Source: JBFWVD01 sp050246915 (GTDB lineage: Bacteria > Actinomycetota > Acidimicrobiia > Acidimicrobiales > Ilumatobacteraceae). From it: a stretch of DNA of 64,000 nucleotides. The notes under the pieces are model-generated. The model was given only the letters and a program-made list of their open reading frames with translations, was not told the DNA's origin and searched no databases. Numbering within the stretch: position 1 is the stretch's first letter; each line of letters opens with the position of its first letter. The position numbers and the translations under genes are program-made. Shown one piece after another: positions 24,132-32,743 of the stretch. The stretch covers positions 1-64,000 of the forward strand of contig JBFWVD010000020.1 in NCBI GenBank assembly GCA_050246915.1. Reading direction: 5' to 3'.

Positions 24132-26993
24132 ATGGCAGAGCCTGATTCGCCGACGTACCGCTACACCGCCGCCCTGGCCGCTGACATCGAGAGCCGCTGG
24201 CAGCTCCGTTGGGATGCCGAGGGCACCTTCGATGCGCCGAACCCCACTGGCCCCCTGGCCGGAGACGTAGGTGGCCGCGAGCGCTTGTACGTGCTCGACA
24301 TGTTCCCGTACCCGTCGGGCTCCGGGCTGCACGTCGGTCATCCGCTCGGCTACATCGGCACCGACGTGTACACCCGCTTCAAGCGCATGAGCGGCTACAA
24401 CGTGCTCTACACGATGGGTTTCGATGCGTTCGGCCTCCCGGCCGAGCAGTACGCGGTGCAGACCGGCACCCACCCGCGTACGACCACCGAGGCAAACGTG
24501 GCCAACATGCGCCGCCAGCTCGGCCGGTTGGGGCTCGGTCACGACAAGCGTCGTTCGGTGTCCACCACCGATGTCGAGTTCTACAAGTGGACGCAGTGGA
24601 TCTTCCTGCAGATCTACAACTCGTGGTACGACGCCGAGGCCGCCACGGCTCGGCCCATCAGCGAACTCGAGGAAGCGTTCGCCTCTGGTGCCCGGCCAAC
24701 ACCCAACGGCCGGACGTGGAGCGCCCTCGATGCCGATGAGCAGCGCGCCCTCATCGATGCCCAGCGCCTGGCGTATGTGTCCGAAGCGCCGGTGAACTGG
24801 TGCCCGGGCCTCGGCACCGTGGTGGCCAACGAAGAGGTCACCGCCGATGGGCGCAGCGACCGCGGCAACTTCCCGGTGTTCAAGCGCAACATGCGTCAAT
24901 GGATGATGCGCATCACCGCGTACGCCGATCGCTTGGTCGACGATCTCGACACTGTCGATTGGCCAGAGCCGGTGAAGCTGATGCAGCGCAACTGGATCGG
25001 ACGCTCCGAGGGGGCTCGGGTGCGGTTCGATTCACACGCCGGCCCGATCGAGGTGTTCACCACCCGGCCCGACACACTGTTCGGGGCGACGTTCATGGTG
25101 CTCGCGCCAGAACATCCACTTGTGGACGCGCTGACGACCTCGCAGTGGCCCAAGGCCACTCGCAACCCGTGGACCGGCGGACATGCAACTCCGGTTGACG
25201 CGGTTCGCGAATACCGGCGGATGGCGAACGCCAAGAGCGACATCGATCGCCAAGCCGAGAGCCGAGAGAAGACCGGAGTGTTCACCGGATCGTTCGCAAC
25301 CAACCCCACCACCGGCGCCCCGATCCCGGTCTTCATCGCTGACTACGTGCTCATGGGATATGGCACCGGCGCCATCATGGCCGTGCCATCGGGTGATCAG
25401 CGCGACTTCGAGTTCGCCCGTCTGTTCGAGCTGCCGATCATCGCCACGCAACGACCGAGTGATGCGTGGTTCGCCGAACACGGCATCGAACCGTCGATCG
25501 ATTGCGACACCTGGCCGGAGGCGTATGTCGGTGAGGGCACGTATGTGAATTCGTCCAACTCCAGCTTGGACCTCAACGGCGATCGGACCATGGCCGATGC
25601 CAAACACCACATCAACGCATGGCTCGAGGCAGGCGGCCATGGGCACGGCACCGTCAACACCAAGCTGCGCGATTGGCTGTTCAGCCGCCAGCGCTACTGG
25701 GGTGAGCCGTTCCCCATCGTCTACGACGAAGCCGGTGTGGCCCATGCTCTACCCAGCTCACTGCTGCCGGTGCTGCTGCCCGAGGTCGAGGACTACTCCC
25801 CCACCACCTTCGATCCCGACGACGCCAACTCCAATCCGGTGGCACCGCTCGACAAGGCCCAGGACTGGGTGTGGGTCGAGCTCGATCTGGGCGATGGGCC
25901 CAAGCGGTATCGCCGCGACACCAACGTCATGCCGCAGTGGGCGGGATCGTGTTGGTACGAGCTGCGCTATCTCGATCCCACCAATGACGAGGCCTTCATC
26001 GATCCCGAGGTCGAGAAGTACTGGATGGGCCCGAAGGTCGCCGGCGGGTCGGGTGGCGCCGATCTGTACGTGGGTGGCGTGGAGCATGCGGTGTTGCACC
26101 TGCTCTACTCGCGCTTTTGGCACAAGGTCCTGTTCGACCTCGGGTATGTGAGCTCGTCAGAGCCATTCCATCGCCTGTTCAACCAGGGGTACATCCTGGC
26201 TGCCGCGTTCAAGGACGAGCGCGGCATCTACGTCGACGCCACTGCGGTCGAGGAGCGCGACGGCCAGTACTTCTACGAGGGCGAGCCCGTCACCCGCGAG
26301 TGGGGGAAGATGGGCAAGAGCCTGAAGAACGCGGTCAGCCCCGACGAGATGTACGACCTCTACGGGGCCGACACGTTGCGGCTGTACGAGATGTCGATGG
26401 GACCCATGGACGCCAGCCGTCCGTGGGAGACCAAAGCCGTGGTGGGGGCGCAACGTCTGTTGCAGCGCATCTGGCGCCGCATCGTGGACGAGACCACCGG
26501 CGAGAGCAACGTCGTCGACACCGAACCGCTCGCCGACACCGCCAAGTTGCTGGCCCGCACCATCGATGCGGTGCGCACAGAGCTCGACGCCATGCGGTTC
26601 AACACGGCCATCGCCAAGCTGACCGAGCTGAACAACCATCTCACCGGGCTCGACGTGATGCCGCGTTCGGTGGCCGAGTCGCTGGTGCTGATGCTGGCGC
26701 CGCTGGCGCCTCATGTCAGCGAGGAGCTGTGGGCCAAGCTCGGCCATGGCGCGTCGTTGGCGCACGAGCCCTTCCCGGTCGCCGATCCGGCGCTGCTCGT
26801 CGACGATGAGATCACGGTGCCGGTGAGCATCAACGGCAAACCGCGCTCCACCATCACCGTGCCGTCCGACGCCGACGCCGCGGCTCTCGAGGCCGCAGCA
26901 CTGGCCGACGCCAAGGTGATTGCGTTCCTCGATGGCAGGGCCCCCAAGAAGGTCATCGTGGTGCCTGGTCGCATGGTCAACGTCGTGGCGTGA
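24132..26993 (+). CDS. leuS: Leucine--tRNA ligase
   Basis: A 953-residue class I aminoacyl-tRNA synthetase. The HIGH-like motif is HVGH (67-70) in PYPSGSGLHVGHPLGY; the KMSKS loop reads KMGKS (726-730) in EWGKMGKSLKNAVSPDEM, as is common in actinobacterial LeuRS. The CP1 editing domain (TTRPDTLFGATFMVLAPEHP) and the C-terminal tRNA-binding domain are complete. It charges tRNA-Leu in the cytosol. The ATG at 24132 gives MAEPDSPTYRYTAALAADIE; the open frame upstream to 23739 is antisense to the acyl-AMP ligase. A tRNA-Ala gene follows 75 bases later. Confidence 0.97.
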   Translation: MAEPDSPTYRYTAALAADIESRWQLRWDAEGTFDAPNPTGPLAGDVGGRERLYVLDMFPYPSGSGLHVGHPLGYIGTDVYTRFKRMSGYNVLYTMGFDAFGLPAEQYAVQTGTHPRTTTEANVANMRRQLGRLGLGHDKRRSVSTTDVEFYKWTQWIFLQIYNSWYDAEAATARPISELEEAFASGARPTPNGRTWSALDADEQRALIDAQRLAYVSEAPVNWCPGLGTVVANEEVTADGRSDRGNFPVFKRNMRQWMMRITAYADRLVDDLDTVDWPEPVKLMQRNWIGRSEGARVRFDSHAGPIEVFTTRPDTLFGATFMVLAPEHPLVDALTTSQWPKATRNPWTGGHATPVDAVREYRRMANAKSDIDRQAESREKTGVFTGSFATNPTTGAPIPVFIADYVLMGYGTGAIMAVPSGDQRDFEFARLFELPIIATQRPSDAWFAEHGIEPSIDCDTWPEAYVGEGTYVNSSNSSLDLNGDRTMADAKHHINAWLEAGGHGHGTVNTKLRDWLFSRQRYWGEPFPIVYDEAGVAHALPSSLLPVLLPEVEDYSPTTFDPDDANSNPVAPLDKAQDWVWVELDLGDGPKRYRRDTNVMPQWAGSCWYELRYLDPTNDEAFIDPEVEKYWMGPKVAGGSGGADLYVGGVEHAVLHLLYSRFWHKVLFDLGYVSSSEPFHRLFNQGYILAAAFKDERGIYVDATAVEERDGQYFYEGEPVTREWGKMGKSLKNAVSPDEMYDLYGADTLRLYEMSMGPMDASRPWETKAVVGAQRLLQRIWRRIVDETTGESNVVDTEPLADTAKLLARTIDAVRTELDAMRFNTAIAKLTELNNHLTGLDVMPRSVAESLVLMLAPLAPHVSEELWAKLGHGASLAHEPFPVADPALLVDDEITVPVSINGKPRSTITVPSDADAAALEAAALADAKVIAFLDGRAPKKVIVVPGRMVNVVA

Positions 26994-27026
26994 ACTTGCA
27001 GGTCAGCTGCGCGTCGAGCAACCGGA

Positions 27027-27055
27027 TTGGACGGTTGGCAGGCCACTGATAAAGT
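27027..27055 (+). promoter_or_regulatory. Promoter of the tRNA-Ala gene
   Basis: TTGGAC (27027-27032) and TAAAGT (27050-27055) are separated by exactly 17 bases and lie 13 bases upstream of the mature tRNA 5' end. This is a near-consensus housekeeping promoter in otherwise GC-rich DNA. Confidence 0.75.
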
Positions 27056-27068
27056 TCGCTCCCGCTTC

Positions 27069-27141
27069 GGGGCATTAGCTCAGTTGGTAGAGCGCTTCCA
27101 TGGCATGGAAGAGGTCAAGGGTTCAATTCCCTTATGCTCCA
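27069..27141 (+). tRNA. tRNA-Ala (anticodon GGC)
   Basis: A 73-base cloverleaf folds without gaps: acceptor GGGGCAT/ATGCTCC including the G3:U70 pair that identifies alanine tRNAs, D arm GCTC-AGTTGGTA-GAGC, anticodon arm CTTCC-ATGGCAT-GGAAG with GGC at 34-36, variable AGGTC, T arm AAGGG-TTCAATT-CCCTT and discriminator A. The CCA end is not encoded (ACG follows). It reads GCC, a frequent codon in this GC-rich genome. Confidence 0.97.
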
Positions 27142-27148
27142 CGTAGTG

Positions 27149-27182
27149 ACCCCGGGTCTTGCGACCCGGGGTTCTTGCGTTT
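27149..27182 (+). terminator. Rho-independent terminator of tRNA-Ala
   Basis: A perfect 10-bp GC-rich stem (27149-27158 with 27163-27172) closes a TTGC loop and is followed by TCTTGCGTTTT. It starts 8 bases after the tRNA end. It also lies just downstream of the convergent PLP-enzyme gene and may stop both transcripts. Confidence 0.85.
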
Positions 27183-27205
27183 TCGAGACCAGCGCTGTGT
27201 TCTCG

Positions 27206-28312
27206 CTATCGCGCGGCCACCAACGCAGCGGCGATATCGGTCCAGATGTCTTCGACGTGCTCGATGCCGACGCTGAGGCGCAACAACCCGGGCGGCAGAT
27301 GTTCTTGGCCGGGCACCGAGGCACGGCGTTCGATCGTCGATTCGACCGCTCCGAAGCTGGTGGCATGGCGGACCAGCTCGACACGAGCACACACCTCGTC
27401 GGCCGCGGCTGCTCCACCGGTCACATCGAAGGAGATCACGCTGCCGAAATGGGCCAGCTGCTCGACGGCGATGGCATGCGTCGGATGACTGGCCAGCCCG
27501 GGATAGCGAACGATCTCCACGGCGATATGTCGCTGCAGTCGTGCCGCGATCTCGTTCGCCGACCGTGCCGATGCCTCGGCCCGCAGGGGGTAAGTACGCA
27601 TGCCCCGCGTGACGAGGAACGCCTCGAGCGTCCCCGGGGTCGCTCCACGCAGCTCACGTTGCGTGCGGAGTTGTTCGAGCAAGCGCAATTGACGGGTCGT
27701 GGCCACGCCGCACAACAGATCCGAGTGACCGCCGAGGTGTTTGGTCGCTGATTGGATCGAGACATCAGCCCCGAGCGTCAAGGGCTGTTGCGCGAGCGGT
27801 CCGGCCAGTGTGTTGTCGACGGCGAGGAGCGATCCCGGCCTTCGAGGTGTCGCACCGATGCGACGGAGGTCGGCGACGTCGAGCAACGGGTTCGATGGTG
27901 ACTCGATCCAGATCAGGTCCGCGCTCGCCGCGGCTTGGCACCATCGCTCGGTGGCAGCGACGCCGAGCCGCACGGAGGTCCATCGTCCGCTCCGCTCTCC
28001 TTGTTGGATCAGACCGGCGACGCCTTGGTAGCAGTCGTCGGGCCACACGATCTGCCCGCCCACGGGCACCAGGTCGAACACTGCGGCGATGGCCGCCATG
28101 CCCGAGGCGAATGCCACCGTCTCGCCGTCTTCGAGCGCCCCGACAAGTCGCTCCAGTGCGATCCACGTCGGCGTCCCGTCATCGCGCGCGTACGCCCGAT
28201 CTCCACCGAGCAGGAAGTTCGACGCCGGGATCATTCCCTCGTTCAGCGGCGCACCGGCTCGATCGGGTCGGCCGGCCGAGACCGCGAGCGTGCGAAGATC
28301 CGAGGAGGTCAT
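27206..28312 (-). CDS. Cys/Met metabolism PLP-dependent enzyme (cystathionine gamma-synthase-like)
   Basis: A 368-residue fold type I PLP enzyme. The cofactor Lys lies in SIQSATKHLGGHSDLLCG; other family marks are FASGMAAIAAVFDLVPVGG, WIESPSNPLLDVADL, LLAVDNTLAGPLAQQPL and SFGAVESTIERRA near the C-terminus. Members include cystathionine gamma-synthase, cystathionine gamma/beta-lyase and methionine gamma-lyase; the sequence alone does not decide. The ATG at 28312 gives MTSSDLRTLAVSAGRP, the family start; the open frame to 28492 upstream is not homologous. No methionine genes are adjacent and no SAM or cobalamin riboswitch is visible upstream. Confidence 0.87.
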   Translation of the reverse strand: MTSSDLRTLAVSAGRPDRAGAPLNEGMIPASNFLLGGDRAYARDDGTPTWIALERLVGALEDGETVAFASGMAAIAAVFDLVPVGGQIVWPDDCYQGVAGLIQQGERSGRWTSVRLGVAATERWCQAAASADLIWIESPSNPLLDVADLRRIGATPRRPGSLLAVDNTLAGPLAQQPLTLGADVSIQSATKHLGGHSDLLCGVATTRQLRLLEQLRTQRELRGATPGTLEAFLVTRGMRTYPLRAEASARSANEIAARLQRHIAVEIVRYPGLASHPTHAIAVEQLAHFGSVISFDVTGGAAAADEVCARVELVRHATSFGAVESTIERRASVPGQEHLPPGLLRLSVGIEHVEDIWTDIAAALVAAR

Positions 28313-28526
28313 GTCGCCAACGCTAGGCCAGCGCTCGTCGACGCCGTGCCCGGTCTGGGAACGCCAGCGGTGCCTCGACACGGGCACGGCGCACTTGAGG
28401 GTTCCGGGTCGCGATGGGCCGGAAAGACCATCGGGTCCGATCGACTCGCTGTCGATCATGTCAGTGGCCGGTCGCCACCATTCGGGGATCAATCAGGCGA
28501 GTACAACGGCCACTGCGGAGTCAGTC
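28313..28526. other. Intergenic region upstream of Flp pilin
   Basis: About 214 bases between the divergent PLP-enzyme and pilin starts. I see no tRNA, riboswitch-like structure or convincing coding potential. It should contain promoters for both genes, but I could not place them with confidence. Confidence 0.4.
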
Positions 28527-28721
28527 ATGGACCTCACCTTTGTCGCCTCGTTCATCGCTCAGCGTTTCCAGCAGCGTCTGAAACTCGACGATCGAGGCGC
28601 CAGCCTCGTCGAGTACGCCTTGCTCGTCGCCCTCATCGCCGTGCTGTGCATCGCTGCGTTGCGCTTCCTCAGCGGCCGGGTGTCGTCAGGCTTGTCGAAC
28701 TCGGGATCGTCGATCGGCTGA
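28527..28721 (+). CDS. Flp/Fap-family type IVb pilin
   Basis: A 64-residue prepilin. After a short basic leader (RFQQRLKLDDRG) comes ASLVEYALLVALIAVLCIAAL, the Flp motif: cleavage after Gly24, Glu at +5 of the mature protein, then a hydrophobic helix. The mature pilin would be only about 40 residues, with a Ser/Gly tail. It would be processed by a TadV/PilD-type peptidase and assembled by Tad machinery, but no tad genes are visible in the window, so it is an orphan. The ATG at 28527 is used; the open frame upstream is antisense to the PLP enzyme. Confidence 0.85.
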   Translation: MDLTFVASFIAQRFQQRLKLDDRGASLVEYALLVALIAVLCIAALRFLSGRVSSGLSNSGSSIG

Positions 28722-28765
28722 TCGCCGGGCTGACAGTTCCTGCGCGCCGTGGTCCGTTCGAGCGC

Positions 28766-30457
28766 TCAGCTCGAGCGGATCAACCGGCCGGGCAACGCTC
28801 CGGTGTGCTCACCGTCGGCGATCACCACCTGCCCAGCAACCAGCGTGGCCATGAAGCCGTCCGCCGTCTGCAACAGACGTTGCGCACCCGCGGGCAGGTC
28901 GTAGACCACCTCGGGCATCCGTGGAGCCACCGTTGTGGGATCGATGACGTTGATGTCGGCGATCATCCCCTCACGCAACAGACCGCGATCGTTGAAGCCT
29001 CCAGCAACTGCTGGTGCGAGCGTGATCATGCGAATCGCTTCTTCGATGGTGAACACCTGCTTCTCACGCACCCAGTACGCGAGCAAGTGGGTGTGGATCG
29101 AAGAGTCCATGATCTGGTTCACGTGCGCGCCCGAGTCGGAGAATGTCATCACCGAGTGCGGATGGCGCATCACTTCCAACAGACCGTCGTCATCGAAGCG
29201 ACTCGTCGGCTGCATGAACCATTGGTCGAAGTCGGTCTCGAGCGCCAGGTCGATCATGAGCTCCACCGGATCGACGCCGCGCTCGTCGGCCATGGCCGCC
29301 ACCGTCTTGTACGGCGGGATCGGTGAATCCACCACCATGATGGCCTTGTAGTTGGGACGCCGCGCTTCGGCTCCGACAGCGTCACCGAAGGGCTCTTCAC
29401 GCGCTGCTCGAACCAGACGATGGCGCGTATCCGGATCGCTCAGCGCAGCACGCTGCTGATCGAGCGGCAACGATCGAACCTCGCGCCACGTCGGGAGACG
29501 ATCGAACGGCAGGTTCGTCTTGAACGACAACATGATGGTGATGCCCCGGCTGTGGCTCAGCCCGATGGCGCGACCACCGGCCTCGGCCGTGGCCGACAGC
29601 ATCGCCAACTGATCGTCAGATGCCGGCTTGGCCGGCACGATGCCGAACAAGATCGGCACCCCGCTGTCCACGGCCAACTCCTTGACCCGCTCGTGGTACT
29701 CGGCGCGTTCGGCAGCGTCGGTGGAGAAGCTGGCCATCTCGGGGGCGATCTCGAACACACCAGTGCCGTGATCGGCGATCACGTCCACCAACGCTCGAAC
29801 CTCGTCCCATGACGCCTGACGTGATGCGACAGGATCACCGGCCGGGGTGAGGTGTGCCCAGCTGCGTGACGTCGACATGCCCCATGCGCCTGAACGCATG
29901 GCCTCGGCGAGCACGGCGCGCATCTTGCCGACCTCATCGGCGGTGGCCTCGCGGGAGAACGCCTCTTCGCCCATTACCCACGTGCGCACCGCCGAGTGAC
30001 CGACCAACGCCGCGTAGTTGATTCCCTTGGGCCGCTTGTCGACGGCGTCGAGGTATTGATCGAAGCCCTGCCATGTCCACTCGATGCCCGCGGCCATGGC
30101 GCCGGGATCGATGGCCTCGGCGCGTTCGATGTTGCGCACCACCAGGTCGCGATTCGCGTCATGGGCTGGGGCGAGCGAGAAGCCGCAGTTGCCCATGAGC
30201 ACGGTGGTCACGCCGTGCCAACACGAGCAACTCCCGAGCGGATCCCAGAACACCTGGGCGTCCATGTGGGTGTGCAGATCGACGAAACCCGGAGTGACGA
30301 TGTGGCCCGTGGCGTCGATCTCCTGCGCTCCGCGCTCAGCGATGCGACCGATACGAGCGATGCGATCACCGACGATTCCGACATCGGCGCGGTACCCCGC
30401 CATTCCACTGCCGTCGACGACGGTGCCGTTGCGGATCACCACGTCATAGTTGGTCAT
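28766..30457 (-). CDS. Amidohydrolase, D-aminoacylase/N-acyl-D-amino-acid deacylase type
   Basis: A 563-residue metal-dependent hydrolase of the amidohydrolase 3 group. Seen: an N-terminal dihydroorotase-like beta domain (VVIRNGTVVDGSGMAGYRAD), the HxH metal motif in FVDLHTHMDAQVFWDP, a His in SHSRG and the catalytic Asp in MTFSDSGAHVNQIMD. Many actinobacterial homologues are annotated as D-aminoacylases but act on unknown cyclic or N-acyl substrates. It begins a minus-strand catabolic run and is 44 bases from the MBL hydrolase gene upstream of it, with which it is probably co-transcribed. Confidence 0.87.
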   Translation of the reverse strand: MTNYDVVIRNGTVVDGSGMAGYRADVGIVGDRIARIGRIAERGAQEIDATGHIVTPGFVDLHTHMDAQVFWDPLGSCSCWHGVTTVLMGNCGFSLAPAHDANRDLVVRNIERAEAIDPGAMAAGIEWTWQGFDQYLDAVDKRPKGINYAALVGHSAVRTWVMGEEAFSREATADEVGKMRAVLAEAMRSGAWGMSTSRSWAHLTPAGDPVASRQASWDEVRALVDVIADHGTGVFEIAPEMASFSTDAAERAEYHERVKELAVDSGVPILFGIVPAKPASDDQLAMLSATAEAGGRAIGLSHSRGITIMLSFKTNLPFDRLPTWREVRSLPLDQQRAALSDPDTRHRLVRAAREEPFGDAVGAEARRPNYKAIMVVDSPIPPYKTVAAMADERGVDPVELMIDLALETDFDQWFMQPTSRFDDDGLLEVMRHPHSVMTFSDSGAHVNQIMDSSIHTHLLAYWVREKQVFTIEEAIRMITLAPAVAGGFNDRGLLREGMIADINVIDPTTVAPRMPEVVYDLPAGAQRLLQTADGFMATLVAGQVVIADGEHTGALPGRLIRSS

Positions 30458-30501
30458 CGTTCAACCTCCTGCTCATCACGCCATCACCGTCACGCCACGC
30501 G

Positions 30502-31323
30502 TCATGCCATCACCCATCGGCGAACACCTTCGCCGGGGAGGATCCGACCCATCTTCAGTCCGGGGAAGTGGGCGCCTGCGACAACCGTCCCCGACCCTTC
30601 CAGTTCTCGTGCCAACGCAATCCGAGTGCGCATGGCCAGGTCTGGATCAACATCGGAGATGCGGGTCCAGTCATCGTCGAGCAACTCGACCGCGCAGTGC
30701 ACGGCATCGCCCAGCACCATCGCTCGCTGAGTCCCCGACGACAACACCACCACAGCGCTCCCCGGCGTGTGGCCATAAGCGGGGACCGTGTCGAAGCCGG
30801 GGGCGATGTTGGCGCTCCCGTCGAACGTCTCGAGCCTCGGCTCGATGAGCGCCAGTCTCTCGATGGGCGGTTGACCCGGACCGGGCTCGATGGTCTGGAA
30901 GAACTCCCAATCGCGGATGTCGCACCGATGCACTGCGTTGGTGAAGACCAACTCTCCGTTGCTCGAGGTCCAACCCATGTGGTCGGCATGGAGATGGGTG
31001 ATGACGACGTCGGTGACATCGGTCGGTGCGTAGCCGTACGCCCGCAACGAGTCGAGGAACTGACCACCCCCGAAGGGACCGAACCCGAGGTCGTTGATGC
31101 CGGCGTCGATGAGCATCACCCGATCGCCGGTGAGCACCAAGTACCCGCCCTGTGTCAGTTCGACTTTCCCGTCGGCGTCGAGCAGGTAACGATGCGGTTC
31201 CCAGTCCTCGATGTCGTAGCCCTTTCGCCCAGGGATCACTTCCTTCATCCCATAGGCGCGCCGCGTGCTGATGGCCACCGTCCCATCGACCACAGGCAGG
31301 ATCTCGATGTCACCGATCTTCAT
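30502..31323 (-). CDS. MBL-fold metallo-hydrolase
   Basis: A 273-residue cytoplasmic metallo-beta-lactamase-fold protein. Metal ligands are visible in THLHADHMGW (HxHxDH), in PAYGHTPGSAVVVL (His) and MVLGDAVHC (Asp). The AYGHTPGS/LVLTGDRVMLIDAG layout is like quorum-lactonase, AttM-type and related lactone hydrolases, though the substrate is unknown. It lies between the amidohydrolase and an SDR gene, all on the minus strand with short gaps (44 and 24 bases), consistent with one catabolic operon. Confidence 0.87.
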   Translation of the reverse strand: MKIGDIEILPVVDGTVAISTRRAYGMKEVIPGRKGYDIEDWEPHRYLLDADGKVELTQGGYLVLTGDRVMLIDAGINDLGFGPFGGGQFLDSLRAYGYAPTDVTDVVITHLHADHMGWTSSNGELVFTNAVHRCDIRDWEFFQTIEPGPGQPPIERLALIEPRLETFDGSANIAPGFDTVPAYGHTPGSAVVVLSSGTQRAMVLGDAVHCAVELLDDDWTRISDVDPDLAMRTRIALARELEGSGTVVAGAHFPGLKMGRILPGEGVRRWVMA

Positions 31324-31347
31324 CGGGTGCTCCGTTCACAGACTTGT

Positions 31348-32283
31348 TCATGAGCCGGCGATGCGCTCGAACGTGGTGAGCGCTTCGCCGCCGAGGCGTT
31401 CGGCGTGGAAGCGCATGTCGTCGACGAGATCGCTCGGGAAGTCGAGCCCATCGGGTGCGAGGAGCTTGTCCCCCACCGCCGCCCACGCTTCGGGTGATCG
31501 CTCCGACACCCGCTGGCCTCGGCTGACCGCCATCACGATGCGTCGGGCCACACCGCCACCCACCACGAACGCCTCGCCGGTGACCGTGGTCGACTCATGT
31601 ACCAACCACGCCACGAACGCGGCAACGGCGGCCGGCGGGAAGAACTGGTCGACGTAGTCACTCAGCGCGCCGGGCACGAAGCTGGTCATGCGGGTCGACG
31701 CCGATGGCGCCACTGCGTTCACGTTCACGTTCTTGCGAGCGCCCTCCTGGGCGAGCACCTTGGTGAACGACAACGTCGCGGCCTTGGCCGACGCGTAGTG
31801 AGCGATGAACTGTCCGCCGAACACCGCCGGCGAGGCGGTGCTGACGAGTCGACCCTGCCCGGCACTGAGCAGATGGGGCCATGCGGCTCGGCTCACGTTC
31901 ACGGTGCCCGTGAAGTGGGTGTCGAACAGCAGGTCGAACTGCGCGGGCGTGAGACGCCCGAACGGGCCTCCGCCCGTGATACCGGCGTTGTTCACCACGA
32001 TGTCGATGCGGCCGAAGGTGTCCATTGCGCACTCGATGAGACCGTCGGCCTCGTCGATGACGTTGTGATCGCTGGCAATCGCTGTCCCGCCGCTGGCCAC
32101 GATCTCGCCCACCAATCGTTCAGCCGGCGCGTCCTCCGTCGACTCGCCCGTGACCCCGATGCCAAGGTCGTTCACCACCACCTGGGCGCCGCGAGCGGCC
32201 AGCAATCGCGCGTACTGCGCGCCGATGCCTCGACCCGCGCCCGTGACGATGGCGACCTTCCCGTCGAACCTCAACTCATCCAT
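31348..32283 (-). CDS. SDR oxidoreductase, multifunctional-enzyme-2/FabG-like
   Basis: A 311-residue short-chain dehydrogenase with a C-terminal extension of about 60 residues. The cofactor motif is TGAGRGIGAQYARL, the VVNNAGI motif is intact, and the catalytic Ser and Tyr/Lys are in STASPAVFGGQFIAHYASAKAA. The insertion GIGVTGESTEDAPAERL and the extension resemble the hydroxyacyl-CoA dehydrogenase domains of peroxisomal-type multifunctional enzymes. A role in acyl-CoA beta-oxidation is inferred from neighbours. Divergent from the monooxygenase-like gene at 32380. Confidence 0.85.
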   Translation of the reverse strand: MDELRFDGKVAIVTGAGRGIGAQYARLLAARGAQVVVNDLGIGVTGESTEDAPAERLVGEIVASGGTAIASDHNVIDEADGLIECAMDTFGRIDIVVNNAGITGGGPFGRLTPAQFDLLFDTHFTGTVNVSRAAWPHLLSAGQGRLVSTASPAVFGGQFIAHYASAKAATLSFTKVLAQEGARKNVNVNAVAPSASTRMTSFVPGALSDYVDQFFPPAAVAAFVAWLVHESTTVTGEAFVVGGGVARRIVMAVSRGQRVSERSPEAWAAVGDKLLAPDGLDFPSDLVDDMRFHAERLGGEALTTFERIAGS

Positions 32284-32379
32284 GTCGTCAACTCAGCCAT
32301 GTCATCCCCCTCTCATAACCCTACGCGATAGACGCTCCGGCTACGTTGGCCGGAATCGGGACACGAGGGGGAATTGCCG

Positions 32380-32721
32380 ATGTTGATCGTTTCGGGACAT
32401 GTGGTGGTCAAGGCTGAGGCCCGCGATGAGTTGCTCGCCGCGGTTGCGCCAGTGCTCAGCGCCATCCGCACGGAGGACGGCGTGGTCGACTACTGCCTGT
32501 CAGCCGATCCCGTGCACGATGATCGCGTCACCGTGCTCGAGATCTGGGCGTCGGTCGAGCAGCTGCAGACCCATCTCGATCATCCGAACCATCGCGACAT
32601 GGGCAAGGTCATGGCCAAGTTCCGGCCTCGTGGTGGGTCGGTCACCAAGTACCGGGTGAACGCGTCGGCCCCCATGATCGGTGCCGACGGCAAGCCCAAC
32701 CTCGACTTCCCCGAGAGCTGA
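32380..32721 (+). CDS. ABM-domain (antibiotic biosynthesis monooxygenase-like) protein
   Basis: A 113-residue single-domain protein of the dimeric ferredoxin-like ABM fold: LIVSGHVVVKAEARDELLAA, VVDYCLSADPVHDDRVTVLE and the helix EQLQTHLDHPNHRDMG are the family marks. Members include cofactor-free quinol monooxygenases and heme-degrading enzymes; many have unknown roles. The ATG at 32380 has GAGGGGG 9-10 bases upstream; a TTG two codons earlier is too close to that site. It is the only plus-strand gene in the 28.8-36 kb catabolic block. Confidence 0.82.
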   Translation: MLIVSGHVVVKAEARDELLAAVAPVLSAIRTEDGVVDYCLSADPVHDDRVTVLEIWASVEQLQTHLDHPNHRDMGKVMAKFRPRGGSVTKYRVNASAPMIGADGKPNLDFPES

Positions 32722-32743
32722 CTCCGGCGCACCACACACGTGC

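Noticed and set aside
28313..28526. Possible SAM or cobalamin riboswitch before the Cys/Met PLP enzyme
   Set aside because: No conserved cores or stems of either class could be recognised.
27935..29326. Plus-strand open frame of about 460 codons
   Set aside because: Antisense to the PLP enzyme and amidohydrolase and crosses the pilin gene; no domain.
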